A DNA stretch of 64,000 nucleotides from Bipolaris cookei. Lineage: Eukaryota; Ascomycota; Dothideomycetes; Pleosporales; Pleosporaceae. Numbering within the stretch: the stretch's first letter is position 1; every line of letters begins with the position of its first letter. The stretch lies in the NCBI GenBank assembly GCA_002286855.1, contig NRSV01000003.1, positions 800,831-864,830 of the forward strand, read 5' to 3'. The translations under genes and the position numbers were made by a program. Shown piece by piece: positions 33,576 to 48,978 of the stretch. The notes beneath the pieces were generated by a model that did no database searches, was not told the origin of the DNA, and saw only the letters and a list, made by a program, of their open reading frames with translations.

Positions 33576-35302
33576 ATGATGCACTTCAACCTTGCAAACT
33601 GCGTCTTGTACCCTATCCTGGAGGCAATACTCACAGTCAAGCTATCCCCATATCTTTTTCCAGGCAGCGGCAGGAATGACAACAACGTCTATATTTTTGC
33701 GGCACATGTCGTGTTCTTCACACTACTCAACAACAGCATATTGGTTTTCTACAATCTCGTTCTTTATCCCTTCTTTCTATCACCCCTGCGCAACCTGCCC
33801 CAGGCCAAAGGTTTCATTCCACTCATCGGCCATAGTTGGATGAGGCTGCATCAACCGACAGGGCAACCGTTTCTCGATACCATGAAGGAAATACCCAATG
33901 ATGGCCTTATATTGTCGCGAGGCATCTTCCATACAACAAGTCTGATTGTGACGTCGACGGAAGCGCTGACAGATATCTTTGTACACAAGAGCTACGACTT
34001 TGAGAAGTCACCGTTTACGAGAACGCTTATGAAGAAGCTCATCGGGAACAGCCTGGTGACAACTGAGGGCGAAGAGCACAGACACTTGCGTAAAAGCATT
34101 ACACCAGCCTTCCACTTCCGGAATATCAGAGATCTATATCCCATGTTTTGGGCAAAATCGACTGAGTTTTGCCGCGCACTGAACAAGGATCTGGGTGAGC
34201 GGCCGGATCGAGTGCTAGAGATTGGGCACTATTCTACCCAAGTTACCATGGACATGATAGGCATAGCGGGCCTAGGTCGCGACTTTGATTCTTTGCAGCA
34301 TAGCAATGATGAACTGATCAAGTCCTATGAAGAGATGTTCGAACCGACGAAAGAGAAGGTGCTCTATTTCATTTGCCATATTTTCCTGTCACCTTGGGTA
34401 GTTGACAAGCTTCCATGGGGGCTGAACCAAAGGTTAAAGGTCGGGATGAGCCGTTTGAAAAGCATATGCAGCGATTTTGTGGCTGACAAAAAGGTCAAAA
34501 TGAAGCTCGAGAGCGCAGGCGGCCGGGGAAGCCGAGATATTCTGTCGTTTATAATTAGAAGTAATGATTTCTCGGACGAGAATCTTGTGGACCATCTTCT
34601 TACGATCTTAGCGGTTGGGTAAGTCATGCCATGAGCTTTCTTTTTTCCTTTTGGGCAACAGCTAACAGCCATAGTCACGAAACGACATCATCTACTTTGA
34701 CATGGGCGTCATACCTCCTATCCCAACAACTAGGCATTCAAAGCCATCTGCGGGCAGAAATCTATAAATACATACCAGATCCAAAGGTGCTCTTAAACTC
34801 GGCCTTTGACGTCGCCGGCCTCTTGGAAAGCATGCCCTACCTCAACGGCGTGTGTAACGAAGTGCTTCGACTCTTCCCCACAGTTCCTATACTCGTGCGC
34901 GTCGCTATCCGCGACACAACGGTTGCGGGGCACTACATCCCAGCCGGAACAACGTTTTATCTTGTTCCGTGGGCGATAAATCGCAACTCCACAATGTGGG
35001 GCCCAGATGCCGAGGAATTTGTGCCTGAACGTTGGATCGACAAGGAAACTGGACGCCCGACCATGAGGGGTGGAGCAGAGAGCAACTATAGTTTTCTGAC
35101 ATTTTCGCACGGACCAAGAAGTTGTATTGGCGAGAGGTTTGCGAGAGCTGAGCTGCGGGCACTCGTGGCGGCGTTGGTGGGCAGCTTCGCGATGGAGTTG
35201 GCGGACCCGCTGGAAAAAGTCGTTGCAGGTGGGACGATTACGAGTAAGCCGGTAAATGGGATGAGGCTGAAGCTGCAACCAGTGGGATGGGGCTCTGGAT
35301 AG
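33576..35302 (+). CDS. Cytochrome P450 monooxygenase
   Basis: Two exons, 33576-34618 and 34675-35302, give 556 residues. The intron has GTAAGT, a GCTAAC branch and CATAG and splits the I-helix motif. The N-terminus has two hydrophobic segments (about 5-30 and 40-70) for ER anchoring, then a proline hinge (LSPLRNLPQAKGFIPLIGH). Conserved P450 elements: the I-helix oxygen-binding AVGHETTSSTLTW; K-helix ExxR in NEVLRLFP; the PERF-type FVPERWIDKE; and the heme loop FSHGPRSCIGERFARAE with the axial Cys. All key residues are intact. The family number cannot be told from sequence alone. A Zn2Cys6 regulator follows 2.9 kb downstream on the same strand, but no biosynthetic backbone enzyme is nearby. 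Confidence 0.95.
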
Positions 35303-38152
<2,850 letters not shown>

Positions 38153-40879
38153 ATGGCTTCAAACGCTCCGGAATACGATCCCCAAGCCATATACGGCCCG
38201 AGCTCGTCCACTCAACATAAGGTCGCTATTCCACGCTTACAACGGGTCGAAACTGGACAGAGTGGGACACAGGATAGGCGTCGAGTGCCTCGGGCGTGTA
38301 CTGGAGTAAGTTTGAATCGTACACAGATATTCCTGTGCAATCGTGGAGTGGCATGATCATGGTCTTTTCGACGATCGCTAGGAGCCACTGTCGCCTGACA
38401 ACTCCAATCTTTGTCTAATTCGATATGATTTCTGACGACCTGTCTGATTGTCTAGTGTCGTTCCCACAAGATCAAATGTACAGGTGAGAAGCCGACCTGT
38501 AAGCATTGTGCGACCACGAACCGTCAATGCGTGTATATCCTGCCTCGGAAAGACCGACTGAAAACGTGCGTTTTCTTGTTCCCGAACATAATTCCAGTGC
38601 TAACAGCCCAAGGGTTACGCAGCAATGTCAGCAGCTTGCTGCGTTGCTGAGAGAAATCAGAGACCGCGCAAACGTCCATGACAGTAATCGCATCACCGAT
38701 CTTTTAGACGAAGTAAGCCTCTGTTGCCCACCCCTTTATCTCCAGAGTCAACAAAGACTCCCTTGTGTTAACATAGCATAGATTGGCGAAGACTTGACGG
38801 AGCCCAGGCTGACGCCAACGCCGTCAAACTCTGACGTCGACGCTCAGAGCTCACACGGAAACGTTGAGTTGGGCAGCATCGATTATCTCGAACATCTCGA
38901 AACTGAGGCTTTAGATTTGTTGGATGAAGACTTGCATAGCAAAGATGAAGCTCGGTCAACAGGCTTTGTCGGAAAGAGTTCAGAGGTACAATGGTTGCGC
39001 GCAGTTGCACTTGCCCAAGCCGAAAGAACGGACGGGAATCGGGACAGTTCGGGACCGGCACAGCGCCCTTCATACGCCACCAGCAGCGAGCCTGTTAGTT
39101 CGTTCAGCTTCTGGACAGATTGCGACGATGTGAACATAGACTTCTACGTGGACCCGCACGAAATGCCACAACCTCATATTGCCGAGCATCTGTGTAAGTC
39201 ACGGATGAACAGCATACTTCCTGTGATACATGCGCTGACTCGACATGTTTAACCCTGTAGTACAATGCTACATGTCCAAAGTGCACGATTCTTTTCCAAT
39301 CCTTCCCAGTAGAGAGTTCATGGAGCAGACTCGTGTATACTTTGGGACATTACAGAGCGGGAACGTGCCAAATTTGAATCCAAAGTGGCAAATCATCCTA
39401 AATCTCGTCTTTGCTATTGGAGCCAACTATGCACACCTGAATGAAGGCTGGTTGGCCAATGAGCACATTACATATCAAGCACGGGCGCGTGCTTTTGGGT
39501 TGAGTGAGGCTGCAGTGGCTTCTCATCCAGATGTGCCACAGATCCAAAGCTTAGGTCTTCTTGGATTCTACTGGCTCAGTGTTGGACAGGTCAATCGGTG
39601 AGTGCCCAGCCAATTCCTATTTCGCTGTGTAAGTTGAAGTGACGGAGGTGCTGACCATGCTAGTGCTTGGACAATCGTCGGCATCGCTCTGCGTTCTGCG
39701 TATTCCCTGGGCCTCCATGTGCGAAACGAAGACCCGTCGGCCAATGCGAAGAAACGAGAATCCCTGGTGCAAATATGGTGGAGCCTATACTCTCTTGAGA
39801 GAATACTCAGCATCATAACCGGCCGTCCTAGCATCGTGGTCGATTCATACTGTTCTGTACCGTTGCCCATGACGAATTCTGAAGAAGGCAGAACAGAGGG
39901 AATCACAGCGGCCTATGTCAATATTGGGGATGCATCGATATCACACTTGGCCCCGTTTCCCGTCTCATTCAATGCTGCCGTGAACCATCCTGTGGCATCA
40001 CAGGGCTTTGCAAAACCAAACAGCAGTCCTGGGTTATACTTCAGGGCTGGGGTGCGATTGTCGATAATAACTCAGAACATTCTCACCTCACTCTACTCGG
40101 CTGGTACAATGATCCGGTCTCCAAGTGATGTTCAGCAGGACTCGACATTTTTGCATCAACGTTTAGACCAGTGGGTTTCTTCGTTACCTCCGGAGCTCCG
40201 ACCGCATGGAGATGGTCGAGGGCCTAGCGATGGGTTTTCTCGTGAGTGTGTGCTCCTCAAGTTTCAGTTTTGCAGCGCGCGTATCTTGCTTACACGACCG
40301 TTTCTGGCTGCGCGACGGCAACCATGGAAAGACTCCCACGACGCAAGCTTTGCAAGGAACATGGCGGATGGTTGTATTGAGGCCGCCAGGGCGATTGTTG
40401 CGTCTTTGCCCGATGATTTCAGCAGTCGAATTTATGAAGATTTGCCTTGGTGGTGCCTCGTGCATCATATGATGCAAGCAATCTCTGTCTTCTTACTCGG
40501 TCTCTCGTATCCCTCATCGACTTTATGGGAGGCCTCAGTAATGATTCATCATGTGAGGAAGGCGATATCTTGGCTCCAGCGGATGCAGGGTCCCGTGGCT
40601 GCACGTGCTCATCGAATAGCCTTTAACTGCTTTGAGAGGGTGGCTAGGCAGTATGGAGTGGATGTGTCGGATCTTTGGGACCGCAAAGAGGCTCCGGTAA
40701 TACAAGACTTTCACTCTGACCCTGTCCCAGACGTTCATGTGCAGAGGCCATCAACGACAACAGCGGTGGCGGCGGCGGGTTCGACGTATGGGGGAGGATA
40801 CAACACTACAACCGGCGCCAAACCTGCGCCCCATTCGAGAGAATCCGGGTTCCATCCAAGCTACTTCACGTTACAATGA
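38153..40879 (+). CDS. Zn2Cys6 transcription factor with fungal-specific TF domain
   Basis: Six exons (38153-38305, 38456-38565, 38607-38712, 38782-39193, 39261-39597, 39664-40879) give 2334 nt and 777 residues; all junctions are GT..AG and in frame. The DNA-binding domain spans the first intron: RACTGCRSHKIKC joined to TGEKPTCKHC and ATTNRQC. This gives the spacing C-X2-C-X6-C-X6-C-X2-C-X6-C, followed by a basic linker (PRKDRLK) and a short coiled segment (QQCQQLAALLREI). The middle-homology (Fungal_trans) region covers about residues 270-620, with SKVHDSFPILPSREF, SLGLLGFYWL, AWTIVGIALRSAYSLGLHV and RESLVQIWWSLYSLERILS. The C-terminus is Thr/Gly-rich. Probably a pathway-specific regulator; targets unknown. 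The P450 upstream and the small ORF downstream are candidate neighbours under its control (inference). Confidence 0.94.
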
Positions 40880-41705
40880 AGAAAGTGGGAGATGTCGAGT
40901 TGATGCGGTGGCGACGGCGGCGGCAGTTGGTCTACCGAATCTTGAGAGTAGGCAATACGTAGTAGGCAAGAACATTGTTTGCACAAGGCTAAGCGAAGGT
41001 AAGCTTGACGTCATGCTTCCAACTACAATGCAATACTGAGTGCGGCATAAGTGTAAGAAGGGTAAGCACCAGCGCCCAGATAGAGGATCAACTTGGTCTT
41101 GCAGCAAGGGTTGCTGGATACTGGTCATGACAAGGCCAGGTGAACGGAACTGCGGCCAAAGCTCGTTAGTACCCAGAATTCAGAGACTCGAAACTTTGGC
41201 TGCAAGGCTCACGTTGAGGCTAGCTACATACGTATAGGTGAATGGAAATGGAAGTATGGATACGAGCGGATGGTGAAGCTGGCATTGGGGGACATGGGTA
41301 TTAGCGAAAATTGATGCCCTTTCAAGAAGGACTAGGTTTCCTGCTCGTATGGGCCAAACATTAGACTTTACGCGGACGACGACAATTGATTAGAATTTGG
41401 CGAGACGAGGCACGCAGGGATTAGGGTGGCTACTAGTCACGTATACTCTGCGCTGACCGTGAAGAGTTTGGCGCTGAGCAGCTGTGTATGCATGTATGCA
41501 TGTACATATGTATGTACATAGATACTGTGCAGTACTACATCTGAAGACATTGATTGTCGTCAAAGGCATTCACAGTAGTCTATCTGGACTTGGGGGTGAG
41601 AGTCGGGAGGCTTCTGCCGCACAGCCCCCACCCTTGTGGAGCACGCGCCGCTGTGATTGGTTCTAACAAAACAAGACTGCCTGGAGCTGCCTGCGCACGT
41701 CCTCA

Positions 41706-41757
41706 TCACGTGACACTAGCGTGCCAAGAAGCTAGTGCGGGCTCTCAGGTATATAAG
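41706..41757 (+). promoter_or_regulatory. Promoter-like cluster: E-box, inverted repeat and TATA box
   Basis: In order: TCACGTGA (41706-41713), a CACTAGC..GCTAGTG inverted repeat (41714-41720 and 41731-41737), and TATATAAG (41750-41757). A small open frame begins 110 bases after the TATA box. Spacing is right for a start of transcription about 30 bp downstream of the TATA and a short leader. Confidence 0.5.
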
Positions 41758-41866
41758 CTGCGTCTCCCTCTTCCTCCTTGTCGCTCGGCATCCAAGTGCT
41801 CGGGCTTTACGCTTACCAGTGAGGATTCGTCCGAGGTAGCGTTTTTGCTAGTTGAAAACTACAACT

Positions 41867-42127
41867 ATGACCGCTCCAGTTGGCCTTCGGGTCGGCTGGG
41901 AATTTTTGACAACCATGCATGTCTTGTGCTGCTTTTCGTCGACCATTGCGGCTTGCTGCTTTGTTGAAGAAGAGTCGAGACACCCTGTAAGGCTGTGTTT
42001 CCCCTGTGATGGCATTGCTCAAGTAGTACGACGCTCGAAAGTATCCAGGGCACTATCTAATGCTGTAAGTATCTATGGCTTGTGTATTGTATCACAATGT
42101 CAGGCAGCCTCCGCCCAGCAGGATTAG
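41867..42127 (+). CDS. Possible small cysteine-rich protein (hypothetical)
   Basis: The open frame begins MTAPVGLRVGWEFLTTMHVL and continues CCFSSTIAACCFVEEE, a hydrophobic Cys-rich segment that could be a signal or anchor, then RHPVRLCFPCDG with a CxxC. Read without splicing it is 86 residues. A consensus donor GTAAGT lies at 42064, and a CTGAC branch with CGCCAG acceptor near 42207-42231 could form an intron of about 170 nt, so the true C-terminus is uncertain. It resembles the size and Cys content of fungal small secreted proteins. Support is its promoter cluster and start context (ACAACTATGA), not homology. Confidence 0.3.
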   Translation: MTAPVGLRVGWEFLTTMHVLCCFSSTIAACCFVEEESRHPVRLCFPCDGIAQVVRRSKVSRALSNAVSIYGLCIVSQCQAASAQQD

Positions 42128-44211
42128 CGGGCGTAGCGCATGCACGTAAATAGCCACATTCCTCGCTCACTCACAAGACACTACGGTTGCAAGCGAGCTT
42201 TTCCTACTGACGACATAAGTAATTACGCCAGACCGACTAAGGCGACTCATTCACACACCTCGGCCCCATATCGGCATGGTTCGATGACTCGAGCGTCAAG
42301 CAACAGGTGGTCCTAGTTCATGTGTTACGAGTCGCCCAATTCACTATGATCATTACCAAGGGCATCGCCATTGAGAATTTGATTTTCCTCGGTACGGACG
42401 TATCTGTGTACAAACATGCCAATCGCTACCGCCACGAAGGGATTCCCCCTTCCACTCTTATTAACCCTGCAAGGCATCAGTGTCGCGCAAATCTGTCATT
42501 GTGTTGGGTGCGCCTCCGAAGGATTGCCAGCCTGTCAATATGCGCCGCACTTGCAACCTGGTTGTTAATGCATAGTGTATTGCAGGACATCTACGGAGAA
42601 TTTTTTTTGATAATACAAGATATCTCACCTCAGGCATGCTGGAAGCCAGCTTTCCGGAAGATCAAACAACTCAGCACCATGCAGTCAACGTCATCGTCCT
42701 CACTGCGCTTGGTGAGACGCAATTCTAAAGTGACATGCTCACGATACCTTTTTTTGGAGGGGGGGGAAGAAACAGGTGTTATGTCCCACACAGAGTTCTG
42801 TCTGGTGCGCACCGCAAAGATGAGATTGCGCACACTAGGACATGTCAATAAGGCAGAGTTTGGGAGACGACAAGCTATCTGTAGAAATGGTGTAAAAGCT
42901 GACAGTAGCTTTATTAACTACTGCCTACAAGAGCGAGCGACAAAAGCCGGACCATCCTTCTCGACCTGACTCTTCACACCATGTATGCCCCATGCAGCTG
43001 TCACGATATCGAGCGACTCAAGCCTCATGCCTAGCTCATTCGACAAACCATTCACACCTGCGGCATCTCGACTTCACGGTCGCGCCCACGCCTGTTTTGC
43101 CACGCCTGTTACTGCTGAACAAGGTTTATTGCGTGTGGCCCTATGCGGCGTTCTGAGATCACCAAGATGCATCTAGGGATTTTTTCCTACCTTAGGGCAA
43201 ATGTTATTTGCTGCAGAGCTCGTCGATAGCCTTGGGGCGGTTTCAGGGTCGTAAGATGTTCATCAAGGTTTCGGTCCACAACTGGCGTTCGGCCGGACCT
43301 GCAGCGTCGACACTAGTTAGTAGCCTTGCGCCATCCTCTGCAAACGGTTGCATAACAAATTCCGAACCACGAGGGCAAACAAAACTCGTCTGCCAACAAC
43401 TGCCGCCCTCCGTCCATGCATGCATACATGCATTCATGCGCAACACCTAGGGCCACCATTATGCAGAGCCGCATCCCCAGGCAAGAATCAGTCATCCTTC
43501 AGGCCACTGCAAACCGCCAACGTCGTCACTATTTGATTGCTAAGAGACGGCATCTAGTCATTGACATGCGACACAGAAAGTTCCGTACCATCGCCTCAGT
43601 CACAATACCCGAAGCCTAGCCAAACCAGGACGTTACTCACAGAGGATCCCATGAGCTTACCCGAGAAGGGAATCCGTGCGGCATTGCGCCCCCATCTCTT
43701 ACTCTTCTTGCCTGTTCTCCCCCGTATCTGGTGTCGCGCCACGCTGGACAAGGCAGCATTCGGCCGATGCTTCGAATGATCGCCATACTATAGTCTTCGT
43801 CGCGTTCGAAACGGTCATGTCTTGAGAGTGTAGGCAGAGTCTGGGCAGCCTATTTTGATACTGCTCGCCACCACCCCACTTCCAGATTCAGCAGGATTGT
43901 CTAAAGTCTGCCAACCCTGCCGTCGTTCGAGCTGAGCTGAGCTGCCAATAGATGTACATCATGCTTCCAATTCCCAAAGCCACCTTCACCAATTTACCCT
44001 GCTTCTTGCGCTAGGCCCCCCTTTCATTCTGGACGCCTCGCTCTCGCCTTTTGACCCTTATAACCATTAGTGTCGGGTCTTAATACCCTCTGTTATTACC
44101 ATAACGCTGAACATGAAATTTTGAGCGATGTGATTGTTACAGCTTCTTCTTTTCTTGGCAGTTTTCTTCTATCATCAAGACCCTCGACTGGCCCTTACTA
44201 CCTCCACCATA

Positions 44212-46058
44212 ATGAACATCAATAATTCTACCCCCGCTGGAATACGGGTTAATATCATAGTACTTGCCTTCACCCTCGTTTCAAGCTTGGTTGTTTTTTT
44301 ACGTCTTTTCACACGCCTGGTAATATCAAAAATGGCCGGATGGGAAGATGCATTTATTGTACTGGCTATGGTGAGTGAGCATAGTCCTCATCATACACTT
44401 ATTCGCTAATAGAAACCCCCCTAGGTCTTTTCAGTAGCACTTACTGTGCTAACCACCGAACAAGTAATGAATGGTTTGGGAAAGCATAGCTCGAGACTCT
44501 CGACAACTGAGCTGGATATACTACTAAAGGTACGCTCTCACAAACCCCTTCCACCTTCTTGTACAGCTCAAGAGCGCCGACTGAGGTCTTGTACTCTATA
44601 AAGCTAGCTCTCGGTTGAAGCAAGTGCAAGCTCGTATGCAAGACGAACCCAGTCCAAAACACGACCCAACCTTCCTACCCTCTTCTTAAGTTGTTATGGA
44701 AGAAAACTGACAAGCATACCAGTCGTTCTGGGCGAGTGTCTGGGTTTATTATCTCACCCTTACTACAATCAAGGTCTCCATCCTTGTCCAGTACTTTCGC
44801 ATTTTCCCCGTCCGTTGCTTCCGAATAGCCTGTATCGTTGTCTTGGGCCTGGTAGTCGCATATGGAGCCTGGGCCGTTTCCTCGAGTGTACTCATTTGCA
44901 GCCCGATCGCTTTCTCATGGGATAAGTCGATACCAGGCGGTAGATGCATGAACCAACTCACAGTGTGGATTACGAATGCCGCCTTGAACATCACGTTAGA
45001 TGTGGTGATATTCCTTATGCCGCTATTAGTCATACGAGGGCTATCAATCTCGAAATCGCAGAAACGGGGGCTAGGGACTATGTTCATCTTGGGTGCTAGG
45101 TGGGTCAAGCTTGCCCGTCGTAAACCATGCAACGAACTAACGAATCGACAGCGTCACCTTGGTATCCATTATTAGGCTCTATTCCTTGGACGCCATTGCC
45201 AATTCAATAGATGTGTCGTTTGACAACACAGATCATGCAACTCTGTCGGCAGTCGAAGTCAACGTAGGTATCGTGTGCGCTTGCTTACCAGCTATGCGGC
45301 CTTTGTTCGCCCTTGTGTTGCCGCAGTATTTTTCAGAAGCGCCCCGATATTTGAAGTATCGAACCTTCAAAATAGATCTAGTGGTGGAGCGAAGAAAGCA
45401 CCCAAAATATACTACTCGACCTCCTATTGCCCAGATCACAAGGCCTAGCACCGCCCAAACTAGGCCCACGACTGGCCAAATAAGACCTCATACTGCGCAA
45501 ACAAGCCCCAACATCACACCACCAGAACTCATTAGCACGCCACCAAGACTCGTCACAATACCACCAAGACCCGGTACCGCACAATCGAGGCCCATCAATA
45601 CAGAATCAAAGGCTGACACTACACCATCTCGAACCGATATACTCAACGAAGACTCTTGGCAGGAGACATTTCCTCTTCAGTCTGTCTTCTCCCACCCATC
45701 AGGTCGAGGTTCTTCCTTATCTCAAATGACTGCGACATCACCGCCGTCTTCATCATATTTGCACAATTTCCAAGGACACTCGCGCAAAGGAAGTAATACG
45801 TCCATGTCAAGCACGGCAAGTGTAGCACTTGAACGATGCATAGCGCGTCTCCAAGCAGGATTTGATGCTCGACGCATGACACCCATTTCACCACTTAGTA
45901 CGGCTTTCCCCGCCCCACTTCGCATCCGAAAATCACCTTCGCTGCCGCCAGGCTCGTGGATGCGACAATCATCAACATCGTCGCAGGTTCATTTGAAGGG
46001 ATTAGAAACCGACAAGAAATTACCCCCAACACCCTTTCCCTTCGGATCTCCCGAATGA
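44212..46058 (+). CDS. Seven-transmembrane rhodopsin-domain (PTH11-like) membrane protein
   Basis: Four exons (44212-44370, 44425-44529, 44723-45099, 45152-46058) give 515 residues; all introns have GT..AG ends and frames close. Seven hydrophobic helices are visible: VNIIVLAFTLVSSLVVFLRL, EDAFIVLAM/VFSVALTVL, WASVWVYYLTLTTIKVSILV, CIVVLGLVVAYGAWAV, ALNITLDVVIFLMPLLVI, VTLVSIIRLYSL and VNVGIVCACLPAMRPLFALV. This is the fungal rhodopsin-domain layout, including WxxDxxDP-like and CLPAMRPL ends. The loop cysteine before a TM and IPGGRCMNQ are also typical. The cytosolic tail of about 220 residues is Pro/Thr-rich with TRP-x-TAQ repeats. No CFEM domain is present. A surface-sensing receptor role is inferred from the family. 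The second intron is long (193 nt). Confidence 0.9.
45414..45605 (+). repeat. Degenerate Pro/Thr repeat region coding for TRPxTAQ units
   Basis: Units read TRPPIAQI, TRPSTAQ, TRPTTGQ, IRPHTAQ, followed by diverged ones such as PPRPGTAQSRP. They encode part of the disordered tail of the 7TM protein. Unit edges are not exact. Confidence 0.6.
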
Positions 46059-47263
46059 AGTGGTTCCTGGTGTAAATGACATGGGGAGAAAGGGGAAAAT
46101 AAAAATAAAAGAGTGATTGTCTATAATCACAAGGAAGCCAGCCACACATGCTCGCTATGTACATAAAGAAAGCCACGAGTCAGCAACCTGAAAGAACAGG
46201 TACTCTTGTAGTTACGCGCGCTGCAAAAAGTTTACGATGCCCCAAGGGGGCCATAATTTTTCGCCTAATAGCTGCGTAGCTGCCTGCACCACTCTCTCCC
46301 CCCTCCCTCCCTCCTTCCGTGACAAGTTGTGAGGTAAATAGGAGGAGAGTGGCGTGCCGGCAGCCTCTTCAAGGATCTAGCAGTGAAGCTAACAATAATA
46401 ATAAAGTCGTTTTTAATCTCGCACTCTTATCATTATCTAGGCCTCCTCCCCCTTTTTTTTACCAGGCTTATCGTAAAAAAAGGGTTCTCCTCATTAACCC
46501 CCCATCCTCCCGTTTTCCTTTAGTCTCTGAAGCACACGTCATAAGAGCTACTACGTGTTTTTTTTCTCAGACAGATTCTTTTTACATAGGGACCATGGGA
46601 CACCAGTGCTATTCTGTGAACTCCCCCCATTGAGGATTGCCAGTTTGACCTCGATACGCTTGTGATACTCTATCACATTGTCGTGATTCTTTCGCTCATC
46701 CGCTATACTTTCCAAGCCAAAGTGTCACCGTTTCACCAAGTCTTTCTTGTTTGCCTCTGTCTGTTTACTTTCTGCTTCACGGTACAACTTGGCGTTTCAA
46801 GGATAGAGTTGCACGCATGATTTTAAAAAAAATAGACGCTGAATAGTGTTTAGTGCTGTCTGGGCAATGGTGGAGAATGCGTGTAATCATGTAACAGATG
46901 GGGGTCCTCATTGAGTAGCATAAGGAGGTTACGTATGCCTGTGGCAGTGGCAGCATGTGGCTTGGTTGAGACATACTCGACCAAACCCAAACAAGCAGCG
47001 CATTGGACAATACATTTATTCTCGCCTAGGACAAGGCCAATGTTCATCAAACGAAAGGGCGTAGTCAGTGCGGACGTCTCAAGACGCCAAAGTCTAGATT
47101 GAGACAGTACAAAGAGTAGTAATGCATTTACGCAACTATCATGACTCGGCTCTCTTCTCCTAACGAGAAAGTGCCCCATGTGATATACACAATCGTTGCT
47201 CCAGACGCCAAACAGGAAACAAGTCACGCAATCGTAGCTAGAGGGGGATGGGGGTGGGTGCGC
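46059..47263. other. Convergent intergenic spacer, about 1.2 kb
   Basis: This lies between the 3' ends of the 7TM gene (+) and VTI1 (-). It contains T-runs (about 46452-46459 and 46559-46566) and C/T-rich stretches (about 46287-46318). No gene, RNA or repeat was recognised. Confidence 0.55.
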
Positions 47264-48174
47264 TCATCTAAACTTGCTGAAAATGACGGCGATAATAAGC
47301 AGCACTAGAACGGTTATGATGGCAATGGTGATGATGCGGTTCGTAGCCATCCTGCATTGGGAACATGGTTAGCATCTCTTGGTTGCGCAGATTAAAAGGG
47401 CATCCATCTAGACCTCCCTATCAACCAGGGGTTCTAGGTGTGGAGATGGATGGGGTGACCAGGGGGTTATACATACCGTCTCGCCATGCCCCTCAGAGTC
47501 TTGATACTCCGGTCGGTATATCCCTCGCTCTCGAGCAGCCTCTCCCTTGTATTCGTGATTTGCTCCCTCTGTCTGTGTAGGTCGCCGAGGGTACTGGCGC
47601 CAATCTGCTCAGTCTCGAGTGCAATCCGCTGGCTCTCCCTCAGCCTGTTGCTCGACCTGTTCAAGCGATCTGTGCCAGAGAGGAGTTGCTGGCGCTGCTC
47701 AAGTTGAGCATCGCCACCATCGGGGTTGTCGGTGTAGCGGTCGCCAAAGAGCTTGGAGCGGTCTGAGGTGTATGTTTGTAGCTTGCGCTTGCTGGTATCG
47801 AGGTCGTGCTCAAAGTTGCGAAAGCGCGCGTTGTACTTGGACTTGAGATTGGCGGGAATGTTTGACTTTTCGAGGCGCATCTGGCCAATCTGGACGAGAG
47901 ACTTGTGAGCGTTGCATTCTTTGCACATGTTGTCGCTACATCAAGCCATATGTCTTGTTCCGCACAGGCGATATGTCTCTAGGCTGCAACTCACCAACTC
48001 CTCAGCCTCCTCCAGCGCACGCTCTGCCCTGCTGATGGCGGCCTTCCTGGGCTCGCCCGTCGTTTCTTTGATCTGCTCTATCTGCTGGCTGAGATCGGCT
48101 TGTACCAGCTTGAGTTCGGCTTCATAGCCGCTGAAGCGCTCGGTGCCCGCATCGGCGTCGATTAGGTTAGACAT
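47264..48174 (-). CDS. VTI1: v-SNARE VTI1
   Basis: VTI1 is a Qb-SNARE for Golgi, endosome and vacuole fusion. Exons on the reverse strand are 47995-48174, 47477-47889 and 47264-47351, giving 226 residues with frames closing. The N-terminal Vti1/Habc helix bundle begins with FSGYEAELKLVQADLSQQIE and includes GEPRKAAISRAERALEEAEE. The SNARE motif lies at about residues 130-195 (LNRSSNRLRESQRIALETEQ, GASTLGDLHRQREQI and TRERL). The zero-layer Gln is at the expected centre. Exon 3 supplies the C-terminal anchor IAIITVLVLLIIAVIFSKFR. It is divergent from the flavoprotein gene with about 800 bp between starts, and a TCACGTGA palindrome is 144 bp upstream of its ATG. Confidence 0.95.
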
Positions 48175-48978
48175 GGCTTCGCTATTGGAATTTGTCTGTA
48201 CGGAGGTGTGCGTATGGGCGCGCAGTTGTTGGTTGATGTGCAAGTAAATGAAGCGTTGAGCCGATACTCCAGAGCTCATACGGCCATTACGCAGTTGCCA
48301 AGGCCATCCCTGCCATGTCACGTGAACCGCGCCTGTGCCTGATTGTCCTGCTTGCACTTATTGTCTGTCCAGGTGTTGTAGATGTTTATTGAAGATGATT
48401 CCAGCCACTCCCAGTCGCCAGCACGGTTGCGTCAGTTTACACCCATGGTTGCTTTTCCAGTACCAATCCGCGTCTTGAACGCGTTGTTGGCATGGTACAC
48501 ACTACCTCACACAAGGCCGCACCGCGCAGCACGTTGCGGCTCTGAATGCCTCGAAGGTCCATCATGCGCCCACGAATCCTAGAAACTGCATCTTCCCTAC
48601 ATAATCATCGCAACCGGGTGGGGCCACTGTCTAGTAGGATCAGCGGCCCACTCCATCTTTTTCCAGAGGGCTAATTACGTAGGTCCAACCTGGGCACCAA
48701 TGATAATCTAGTCTTGCGGAAATATACTACACGCATGCAACACCACATTGTACTGCACCATGGCTCTGTTGCTGTCGGAATGCGTGAAACGAGCAGCGGC
48801 GGCATTAGTCATGTACTTGCAGCGACGGGCCTAGCTTCAACATCCATGACCTCATGAGTCACATATCTTCCGCAGCTCATACTCGCTCTGCTCGTTCTCT
48901 TCTGTCATTGTGGTACATACGCCCAGCATTGAATTCTAGCCTGCTCGTGTAACCATTGTGCATCCGCACTAGCTCACC
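48175..48978. promoter_or_regulatory. Divergent promoter region of VTI1 and the flavoprotein gene
   Basis: The only clear element is TCACGTGA at 48318-48325 on the VTI1 side. No coding exon was supported. Confidence 0.45.

Larger units (their letters stand above)
40880..44211. other. Intergenic, about 3.3 kb, mostly without recognisable genes
   Basis: Apart from the tentative small gene at 41867 and its promoter elements, no coding exon is supported. Long frames such as the one over 42307-42969 lack family resemblance. Small direct repeats ATGCATGTATG.. occur at about 41486-41520. The last 300 bases should contain the 7TM gene's promoter. Confidence 0.5.

Noticed and set aside
42307..42969. 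Open frame of 220 codons on the + strand.
   Set aside because: Composition is irregular, no splice signals or family motifs are present, and it lies in a spacer where chance frames of this length are possible. It could still be tested by expression.
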